Below, piece by piece: positions 15,659 to 21,909 of a DNA stretch of 21,909 nucleotides. Both the position numbers and the translations under genes were made by a program. Under the pieces are notes generated by a model, which was given only the letters and a program-made list of their open reading frames with translations, ran no database searches and was not told the DNA's origin. Source of the DNA: Strigomonas culicis (Eukaryota > Euglenozoa > Kinetoplastea > Trypanosomatida > Trypanosomatidae); assembly GCA_000482145.1 (NCBI GenBank), contig AUXH01000314.1, positions 1-21,909 on the forward strand. Reading direction: 5' to 3'. Positions within the stretch are counted from its first letter, which is position 1. Each line of letters begins with the position of its first letter.

Positions 15659-16912
15659 CTAGAACTCTTTCGACCACTTCCGCAGCTTCTCCTCCGTGAC
15701 CGCCGTCGTGCCGTAGTCGCTCTCCGTCGCATCGCCACCGGATTTGACCAGTGCCTCGGTGTCGGCCGCGGCCTGCCGCCGCCGCTGTTTGTCGGCCGCG
15801 ACCTGTTCCAGGTGCCGCGCCCGCAGCCGCTGCAGCTCCTGCGCGCGGCGCTGAACGAACCGCTGCGGCGCGCCGACGTCACTGTTGTGCTGCGCAGAGC
15901 GGTAGGAGTGGTTCTCATCGTCATCCTCCTCGACGTGGAAGCCGCTGGAGGAGAGGTCGTCGGGGTCCACAATGCCGAGGAAGCGCTCGCGGTACCACAG
16001 CGGGTCGCTCTCACGGCCGGTGAAGTTCATGAGCTGCAGCAGCGGATCGCTCCCGAAGAGCTGGCGGCTCTTCTCCGACATGATGAGCCGCCCGGCGGCG
16101 TCGTCGCGCTCCAGCACCGTGATGGAGCAGTTGGGCGGGTTCAGCATCGTGTCGAACACCTCCATCGGGACGTGGAACCAGCGGCCAATGAAGAGCCGAA
16201 TCAGCAGCCCATGCGCCACGATCACCACGTTCTGGTCCTCCCGCGCTGCGCCCACGTCGCTCGGCGGCAGCACGCCGCGCGCGGCGACCTCGTCCGGCGC
16301 CGGCGCGCCGGCATCGCCGCGCGGGCGGCTCATCTCCGGGCGGCGCATCGTCTGCGGCTCGTTCATGTTGGGGATCGCGAGCCCCACGCGCTCCCGCAGC
16401 AGCGAGTCAAAAAAGCTCGAGACGCGGTCTCCGACGTCGGCGCCGCTCTCGCCGTAGGGGAAACGGTAATAGAGGCGGCCGAAGCTGTTGCGGGCGTCCC
16501 AGGTCTCGTCCATCGCCTGAAGGGGCTGGTAGTTGCCCATCTCCTGCTCTCGCAGCCGCTCATCCTCCCGCTCTCCCTGGATCTGCTCCGCCGACAGGCT
16601 CTTGTGAATCTCTTCCAGCGTCTGCCGCGTGCGGGTGTATGGACTGTAGTAAATGTACAGCTGTTCGTCGCCGATGATGCGGCGCAGCCGGCGGCCGCAG
16701 TCAAGCGCCTGGGCGCGGCCGCGCGCCGTCAACGGGATGCGCCAGTCCGCCATGGTGCTATAGATGGTGCGGTCCACATTCGCCTCGGACTCGCCGTGCC
16801 GCACCAGCATGAGCCGCCGCGGCAGCCAGTGCAGATGGACTGGCTTGTGGTGGCGGCTGATGAGCATCGAGTTGGGGTACGACGGCGCAAGGCACGGGGC
16901 GCGCCGCAACAT
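15659..16912 (-). CDS. Histidine phosphatase (phosphoglycerate-mutase-like), intact RHG
   Basis: This 417-residue protein keeps the full histidine-phosphatase signature: LVRHGESEAN with nucleophile His39, SPYTRTRQT with Arg96, YRFPYGESGAD with Glu155 and VIVAHGLLIR with His234. It should therefore be an active phosphatase or mutase-type enzyme of unknown substrate. An insert at about 180-225 is Pro/Arg/Asp-rich. After the domain, residues ~320-417 form an acidic stretch (EEDDDEN) and a charged Arg/Gln helix likely to be a coiled coil. The RHG domain starts almost at once, leaving a short basic N-terminus (MLRRAP...). Met16 is an alternative start. It is a paralogue of the downstream gene, in which the nucleophile is replaced, and the two lie head to tail as expected from tandem duplication. 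The ATG at 16912 is the first after the AG at 17060-17061. Confidence 0.9.
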   Translation of the reverse strand: MLRRAPCLAPSYPNSMLISRHHKPVHLHWLPRRLMLVRHGESEANVDRTIYSTMADWRIPLTARGRAQALDCGRRLRRIIGDEQLYIYYSPYTRTRQTLEEIHKSLSAEQIQGEREDERLREQEMGNYQPLQAMDETWDARNSFGRLYYRFPYGESGADVGDRVSSFFDSLLRERVGLAIPNMNEPQTMRRPEMSRPRGDAGAPAPDEVAARGVLPPSDVGAAREDQNVVIVAHGLLIRLFIGRWFHVPMEVFDTMLNPPNCSITVLERDDAAGRLIMSEKSRQLFGSDPLLQLMNFTGRESDPLWYRERFLGIVDPDDLSSSGFHVEEDDDENHSYRSAQHNSDVGAPQRFVQRRAQELQRLRARHLEQVAADKQRRRQAAADTEALVKSGGDATESDYGTTAVTEEKLRKWSKEF

Positions 16913-16987
16913 TCCGGCTGGCGATACGCGTGCGGTGGTGTTTTGGTCGGTCCACCTAGTCTCTATGGGTGGAATAAAATGTATCTG

Positions 16988-17014
16988 CGGGTGTGTGTGT
17001 GTGTGTGTGTGTGT
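16988..17014. repeat. (GT)n microsatellite in the probable 5' leader
   Basis: About twelve GT units read as (AC)n on the transcribed strand. With the likely acceptor at 17060, this repeat would lie inside the 5' untranslated region of the RHG phosphatase mRNA. Confidence 0.8.
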
Positions 17015-17059
17015 TTCGTTTTTTTGTATATAGCCCTGTTTTTCGTCCTTCGATACGCA

Positions 17060-17116
17060 CTAGCGCATACAAATATAAAAAACGTGGAGTAGGAAACAAA
17101 AAGGAAAGAAAAAAGG
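17060..17116 (-). promoter_or_regulatory. Candidate spliced-leader acceptor for the RHG phosphatase
   Basis: The minus strand carries a strong C/T tract (plus about 17087-17116, T- and C-runs broken by few purines), followed by the first downstream AG at 17060-17061 in GCTAG. The leader of roughly 147 nt contains no ATG before the chosen start. An AG at 16985-16986 after the (AC)n repeat is an alternative. Confidence 0.45.
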
Positions 17117-17117
17117 A

Positions 17118-17138
17118 GTGTGTGTGTGTGTGTGTGTG
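17118..17138. repeat. (GT)n microsatellite
   Basis: A second GT dinucleotide tract of about ten units lies roughly 110 bp from the one at 16988-17014 in the same spacer. Confidence 0.8.
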
Positions 17139-17275
17139 GCATCAGGCTAAGGCTGATTACTAGAGCGTTTGCTCCATGGCCATCAGGCGGATCATCATAC
17201 AGCTTCTCCCCACAGAGGGTCAAGAAGAAATACAGAATATGTTATGAAAAAAAAAAGAACAGGAAAGAAAGATAA

Positions 17276-17297
17276 AGTTTCAGTGTTCACTGAAACT
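17276..17297. repeat. Perfect 10-bp inverted repeat with 2-nt centre
   Basis: AGTTTCAGTG is followed by TT and then its exact reverse complement CACTGAAACT. As RNA it could fold into a nine-pair stem with a four-base loop. It lies 228 bp past the ATPase stop codon in the direction of transcription, so it is probably in that gene's 3' untranslated region or just beyond. Confidence 0.75.
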
Positions 17298-17524
17298 ATC
17301 GATTAGTTGTGTTACGTGTCCTTTTAGGGAGTAGTTGGGAAAAAAAAAGTAATCAAAAGAACACCAAAGAACGACAAATCTGACAACAATAAAAACAACT
17401 TTAGGATTATGGTTGTCTTTACAATTAATTTATTTTAAAAAATGCGAAAAAGAAAAAGCAATACTAATAAACGAGAAAGATGCCTGTGCGCTAGCCCCAT
17501 CCTTATGGATGGAGCGGCCCGTCC

Positions 17525-20500
17525 TCACTGATACACCTCCCCGGTGGCCGTGTCCAGCTTGTACGGCCGGAAGCACCGCAGTGAGAGGCTGGAAAGCAGC
17601 ACGCTCAGGCTCGATAGCATCATGGCGGCGCCGGCCGCGACGGGCGGCAGCTGCACATGCAGCAGCGGGAACACCATCCCACTCGCGAGCGGCAGCATGA
17701 GCGCGTTGTAGCTGAGCGCCCAGACAAAGTTGCCGTAGATGCGGTGCACTGTCGTCCGCGAGAGCGCGAAGAGCGTCAGCAGGTCGACGAGGGAGTTACG
17801 GACGAGCACTGCGTCGGCGGCCTCCATCGCCACCTCCGTCCCCGCGCCGAGCGCGACGCCGACGTCCGCCTGCACCAGGGCCGGGCTGTCGTTGATGCCG
17901 TCGCCGGCGACGAGCACGCGGTAGCCGCCGCCGGCGGCGGTCTGTAGCTCCTGCACAATCGCTGCCTTCGTCGTCGGCAGCGCCTCCGCGTGGACGTCCG
18001 CGAGGTCGATGCCGACCTCGCGCGCCACGCGGCCGGCGACGCTGCGGTGGTCGCCCGTCACCATCAGCGTGCGGATGCCGCGGCGCTGCAGCGCCGCCAC
18101 GACGGCGGCCGCCTCCGGCTTCGGCCCGTCCTCGAGCGCGGCGAGGAAGCAGACCTGTGAGGCGGCAGCCGCCGCCGACTCGTCCGCCGGGAGCAGCGCG
18201 GCGACGACCGTCGTGCGGCCCTGCGCCTGCTGCTGCAGCACCTCCAGCGCGACGTCAGCCGACACGCTGACCCCGCGCTGCTCGAGGAGCGCGAGGCTGC
18301 CCACGAGCACGCGCCAGCGCGGCGCGCCGGCGGCCGCCGCCGGCGCGAGCACCGCCTCGACGCCGAGGCCGCTGTGGGTGACCGCGGACAGCACGGCCAG
18401 CGGCGGCGGCGGCGGCGGGTCCCCCGCCGCGGCGCGCTCGGCTTTGCGACGGAGGTGGTGCTGCAGCGTCGCGCAGACGGCGAGGGCGATCGGGTGGCTG
18501 GACTGCGCCTCGACCGCGAGGACGCACGCACGCACGAGGTCCGCCGTCACGTCCGGCGGCAGCAGCGCGTGGTACACCACCTGCCGCGCACACGTGAGCT
18601 TGCCGGTCGTCAGCGTCCCGGTCTTGTCAAACACCACGCAGTTGACGCGGCGCACCGTCTCCAGCGTCACGCCGGATTTGACCAGCACGCCGTGCTGCGC
18701 GCCGACGCCGGTGCCGACCATGATCGCGGTCGGCGTGGCGAGCCCCAGCGCGCAGGGGCACGCGGCCACGACCGTCGCGATGAAGAAGTTGAGCGCGAAG
18801 GTGACGCTGGACTCGCTGCCGCGCCACGCGGCGGGGTACGCCTCCAGCGCGCCGAGCGCGAGCCACACCGCCAGCGTCAGCAGCGACAGCAGCACGACGC
18901 ACGGGACGAAGTACATCGCGACGCGGTCCGCGACGCGCTGCACCGCCGGGCGGCTGTTCTGTGCGTCCTGCACGAGCCGCAGCACCTGCGCCAGCATCGT
19001 CGCCTCGCCGACGCGGTCCGCGCGGACGAGCAGCGTCGCGGTGAGGTTCGTCGTCCCGCCGACGACGCGGTCGCCGGCGCGCACCCACCGCGGCACGGAC
19101 TCGCCGGTCACCATCTGTTCGTCGACATCCGAGTGGCCACTAACGACCGTCCCGTCCACCGGCACGCGGTCGCCGGCGCGCACCATCACGTGCATCCCCA
19201 CGCGCACCTCCGCGGAGGGCATCGGCCGCAGCGGCAGCGACGCGAGGGTGTGGCGCAGCGCCTCGTCCCCGTCCGCGCCGGCCGCCGCCAGCGCCGCCGC
19301 GGCCCCGGCCTCCTCCTCCTGGACGACGAGCGCGGTGGGCGGCACGAGCTGCAGCAGCGCGATGAGCGCGCTGCTCGTCTGCCGCTTCGCGTTCGCCTCG
19401 AGGTAGCGGCCCAGCAGCATGAAGGCGAGCAGCATGCCGGCGGTGTCAAAGTAGTAGTCGCCCGCGTGGTAGGGGCCGCCGGCGGTCGCGAGGCGATAGG
19501 CTGCCGCGCCGAACGCGGCGACGGAGTAGCCGTAGGCGCAGCCGGTGCCAATCGCAATAAGCGTGTCCATCGTGAAGGTGCGGTGCTGCAGGCTGCGCCA
19601 GGCGCCGACATAGAACTGCTTGCCAAAGAAGGCGACGATGATGGTGGCGCAGACGCACTGGAGGAGGTCGAGGCCGAAGGTGAAGGCGGGGTGCGTGTGC
19701 ATGACGCTTGTGAAGGTCATGAGCACCATCGCGCCCGCCAGCGGCAGCGACAGCAGCAGGCTGCCGACGCACAGCCGGCGCTGCGTCCGTATCTCCTGCG
19801 TCCGCTCCAGCGCCGTGCGGGTGTGCGCCATCACACTGACGCCTTCCTCCTCCTCCGCTGCTGCTTCTGCTGCTGTGCCTGCGGCGCTCACCTCGATGAT
19901 GGTCGTCGGCGACTCTGCCGACACGCGCGCCGCCGGCGGCTTCGGGCCCGACTTGGTCGCGGCGCCCGGCGGCGTGATGTCACGCACCTCGTAGCCGAGG
20001 CCGCGCACCGCCGCGATGACGGCGGCCGCGTCACGCGTGTGGACGGTGGCCATGCAGGTGGAGAAGGACACGGCGGCCTCCGCCACGACGTCCGTCATCG
20101 CGGTCAGATGGGACTCGATGCGCGCCGCGCAGGACGCACACGACATGCCTTCGATCAGCAGCACCAGCTTCTGCGCCGCCGCCGCCGCCGCCAGCACCAC
20201 CACGGGGGGTGGCGGCGGCAGCGGCGTGGCGGCCGCCGCGGGCGGGACCGGCGCGTGCTGCAGCACCTCGTAGCCGAGGTCCTCCACCACTTGCAGACAC
20301 TCGAGCATCGCCGCGGGCTGCTCGCGGTGCACCCAAACGTCCGCGCGCCGCGCGGCGAAGCTGACGGAGGCCTCCATGATGCCCGGCACGAGGTGCAGGC
20401 GGTCAGTCAGCGCGCCCGCGCAGCCGTCGCAGGTCATCCCCGCGACGTAGAAGGACAGCAGCATCTCCCCCTTCGCGTGCGCGGCCACCGGCGCGCGCTC

Positions 20501-20980
20501 GGTCTCGGCCGCCGCCGCCGCCGCCGCGACGCGCGGCAGGCGGCGAGCAAAGCGCACGCGGGTGCGGGTGCGGGGCCGGCGGCGGCGGCGCCGCTCCAGC
20601 TGCGACCGCAGGAGCCGCTGCAGCGTATCACCGGCGTCGGCCGCCGCCGGCGCGGCGGCGCCGCCGCAGCAGCAGCACTGCGAGCCGCAGCTGCAGTTAG
20701 AAGAGGAGCAGCCGCAGCCGCCCCCTGCCTCCTCTTCTTCCGTGTCGTTGTTGTCGTTGGGGTCGTTCGCGGTGGGGGTGGGGGGCCGCCGCGCGCGGCG
20801 CCGGTGAAGCGCCAGAAGGAAGCGCCGGCGGCGCTGCTCGGCACCGGCGTCCGCGCGGGTGGCGGGGGGCGCCGCGGCCTCACAGCCGCACGCCGACACC
20901 GCATCGTCTCCAGGGCGCGCGCGGCAGCAGCAGCGGCAGCGGCCGTCGACGGTGCCGTAGTTAGGTAACGCCTCCGTCAT
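17525..20980 (-). CDS. P1B-type copper-transporting ATPase
   Basis: This 1151-residue membrane pump probably exports Cu(I) using ATP. Two heavy-metal-associated domains carry GMTCDGC (Cys184/Cys187) and GMSCASC (Cys281/Cys284). The catalytic core follows in order: membrane segments from about 402, actuator TGES (625-628), the transmembrane CPC metal site (741-743), phosphorylation motif DKTGT (Asp785), the SSHP nucleotide-binding motif (829-830), GDGIND (1026-1031), and the last two helices with YN (1091-1092) and MLSSLS (1121-1126). CPC together with the YN and MxxSS signatures points to the Cu(I) subclass. The extra N-terminal ~170 residues are unusual: two Cys clusters (Cys15-33 and Cys89-105, fourteen Cys) separated by a basic/acidic low-complexity stretch and followed by a poly-Arg patch. 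The start at 20980 is the first ATG after the AG at 21039-21040. Location (plasma membrane or secretory compartment) cannot be read from sequence. Confidence 0.95.
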   Translation of the reverse strand: MTEALPNYGTVDGRCRCCCRARPGDDAVSACGCEAAAPPATRADAGAEQRRRRFLLALHRRRARRPPTPTANDPNDNNDTEEEEAGGGCGCSSSNCSCGSQCCCCGGAAAPAAADAGDTLQRLLRSQLERRRRRRPRTRTRVRFARRLPRVAAAAAAAETERAPVAAHAKGEMLLSFYVAGMTCDGCAGALTDRLHLVPGIMEASVSFAARRADVWVHREQPAAMLECLQVVEDLGYEVLQHAPVPPAAAATPLPPPPPVVVLAAAAAAQKLVLLIEGMSCASCAARIESHLTAMTDVVAEAAVSFSTCMATVHTRDAAAVIAAVRGLGYEVRDITPPGAATKSGPKPPAARVSAESPTTIIEVSAAGTAAEAAAEEEEGVSVMAHTRTALERTQEIRTQRRLCVGSLLLSLPLAGAMVLMTFTSVMHTHPAFTFGLDLLQCVCATIIVAFFGKQFYVGAWRSLQHRTFTMDTLIAIGTGCAYGYSVAAFGAAAYRLATAGGPYHAGDYYFDTAGMLLAFMLLGRYLEANAKRQTSSALIALLQLVPPTALVVQEEEAGAAAALAAAGADGDEALRHTLASLPLRPMPSAEVRVGMHVMVRAGDRVPVDGTVVSGHSDVDEQMVTGESVPRWVRAGDRVVGGTTNLTATLLVRADRVGEATMLAQVLRLVQDAQNSRPAVQRVADRVAMYFVPCVVLLSLLTLAVWLALGALEAYPAAWRGSESSVTFALNFFIATVVAACPCALGLATPTAIMVGTGVGAQHGVLVKSGVTLETVRRVNCVVFDKTGTLTTGKLTCARQVVYHALLPPDVTADLVRACVLAVEAQSSHPIALAVCATLQHHLRRKAERAAAGDPPPPPPLAVLSAVTHSGLGVEAVLAPAAAAGAPRWRVLVGSLALLEQRGVSVSADVALEVLQQQAQGRTTVVAALLPADESAAAAASQVCFLAALEDGPKPEAAAVVAALQRRGIRTLMVTGDHRSVAGRVAREVGIDLADVHAEALPTTKAAIVQELQTAAGGGYRVLVAGDGINDSPALVQADVGVALGAGTEVAMEAADAVLVRNSLVDLLTLFALSRTTVHRIYGNFVWALSYNALMLPLASGMVFPLLHVQLPPVAAGAAMMLSSLSVLLSSLSLRCFRPYKLDTATGEVYQ

Positions 20981-21002
20981 TGATACGCCTTAGATAACAA
21001 TA

Positions 21003-21004
21003 AC

Positions 21005-21037
<33 letters not shown>
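21003..21037. repeat. (AAT)n array in the ATPase 5' leader
   Basis: About eleven AAT units (ATT on the transcribed strand) lie between the probable splice acceptor at 21039 and the start codon. They would therefore be inside the 5' untranslated region of the copper ATPase mRNA. Confidence 0.85.
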
Positions 21038-21038
<1 letters not shown>

Positions 21039-21042
<4 letters not shown>

Positions 21043-21062
21043 CGGTTGAAAAAAAAAAGAAG
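21039..21062 (-). promoter_or_regulatory. Candidate spliced-leader acceptor for the copper ATPase
   Basis: The minus strand has GCTTC followed by a ten-T run, then CAACCGTAAG with AG at 21039-21040. No ATG intervenes before the start at 20980. A second AG at 20989-20990 would give a leader of only 8 nt and lacks its own pyrimidine tract. Confidence 0.5.
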
Positions 21063-21864
21063 CAAAATGATGGTGGTGGTGATGCGTACAAAGCGTAGCA
21101 AATTGATGGCAGGAAGGAAGAAGTAAAACTAGAGTTTTTTTTTAGATGAAAAAAGTAGATTTATTAAAGATAAGGAAAGAGAGAGAGAGAGAAGCATATA
21201 GTGATAGTAATAACTTCGTTATAAAGAAAGCATGCGGCTACTGAGCAAAACATGTACACTTCAAAAAAAAAGAGAATAGAGAAACATGCGAACATCTTAT
21301 TTTTTTGTTTTTTGATGTTTATCCTCAACCCTCATAACACAGCTGCTTTTTTTTTTCGAAAGACAATTATTGACAAAAAGCAAATACCTCTGTTCTTTTT
21401 TTTTTGTTTTTGTTTTCTCCTGCTATTGATGTTCTTGTAGACGCAAAAAAAAAAAAAGAGAATAGCTGTAACGACAATAACAATAACAATCATCGAATAA
21501 AAAAGAAAGCGAAAAGGAAAGGGGGAACGGAAAAAGTGGCAACGAAGGGACAGAAAAATGGTAACAAAAGATAGTATTCTACTATTAGTTTCGGTTACAG
21601 AGAGAAGAAGATTCAAAACAAAAAAAAAGCAAAACAATTAAGCACTTTCATTCGCACGTTGGCTTCACACCTTTCCCCTCATATCGACTACAAATTCATA
21701 CTGTAGATATCGCCATTCTTTGAGAAAAACAAAAAGGTACAACATATATATTTATATAAACATCAACAAACCAAAATAAAAAGGTAGAAAGCAAAGAACA
21801 TATAGTTAGACTTGGTGTGTTGAGTGCTCGACAACAATAGCTATGTATATATTGGAAAGTGCAC

Positions 21865-21870
<6 letters not shown>

Positions 21871-21909
<39 letters not shown>
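21871..21909. repeat. (AT)n microsatellite at the window edge
   Basis: A perfect AT dinucleotide tract runs to the last base, so its true length is unknown. Long AT tracts often break assemblies, and this may mark a contig end. Confidence 0.85.

Larger units (their letters stand above)
16913..17524. other. Spacer between the copper ATPase and the RHG phosphatase
   Basis: These 612 bp hold the leader of the RHG phosphatase gene, two (GT)n microsatellites, a non-repetitive island at about 17139-17220 with several small inverted repeats, a perfect 22-bp inverted repeat at 17276-17297 and a small CCATCC/GGATGG hairpin (17497-17512) just past the ATPase stop codon. No protein-coding gene is credible here. 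Confidence 0.6.
20981..21909. other. AT-rich spacer upstream of the copper ATPase
   Basis: These 929 bp contain the ATPase leader, an AAT array, short (GA)n near 21179-21191, many A/T homopolymers and a terminal (AT)n tract. The only open frames encode Phe/Lys-rich low-complexity peptides. The part far from the ATPase should belong to the 3' untranslated region of the next gene outside the window. No RNA gene is recognised. Confidence 0.6.

Noticed and set aside
1..21909. CRISPR arrays, transposons, tRNA or rRNA genes
   Set aside because: The tandem repeats are simple mono-, di- and trinucleotide tracts without spacers. I found no transposase or reverse transcriptase motifs and no tRNA or rRNA signature on either strand by eye.

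Overview
The window looks like a piece of a trypanosomatid (kinetoplastid) nuclear chromosome. Seven intron-free protein genes all lie on the minus strand, head to tail. Each is GC-rich with G/C-biased third codon positions, and each is separated from the next by AT-rich, low-complexity spacers full of homopolymers and microsatellites. Upstream of every chosen start codon the minus strand carries a pyrimidine tract followed by AG, and the chosen ATG is the first ATG after that AG. This is the layout expected of a polycistronic unit processed by spliced-leader trans-splicing. I cannot name the genus. Asparagine runs encoded by AAT/AAC repeats, alanine and glutamine runs, and the sharp coding/spacer composition contrast are its visible quirks.

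Reading in transcription order (from 21909 down to 1), the layout is as follows. 20980-17525 is a P1B-type copper-transporting ATPase with two heavy-metal-binding domains and an unusual cysteine-rich N-terminal tail. 16912-15659 is a histidine-phosphatase (phosphoglycerate-mutase-like) protein with an intact RHG motif. 15025-13772 is a paralogue of it in which the catalytic histidine of RHG is asparagine. 13243-12629 is a small HIT-type zinc-finger protein resembling ZNHIT3/Hit1, a box C/D snoRNP assembly factor. 11414-8133 is a long, mostly disordered protein with two diverged copies of an RRM-like RNA-binding fold. 6736-4118 is an N-terminal-motor kinesin. 3251-621 is a protein that joins a segment resembling the last P-loop-like (D6) region of dynein heavy chains to a WD40 propeller.

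The genes do not form one pathway, which is normal for kinetoplastid gene clusters. The two phosphatase-like paralogues are a local duplication. The kinesin and the dynein-like/WD40 protein are adjacent cytoskeleton-type genes, but their proximity alone does not show that they work together. No tRNA, rRNA, CRISPR array or transposon was recognised. The most interesting items are the dynein-D6-like/WD40 fusion, the His-to-Asn phosphatase paralogue, the internally duplicated RRM-like protein, and the metallothionein-like tail on the copper pump.
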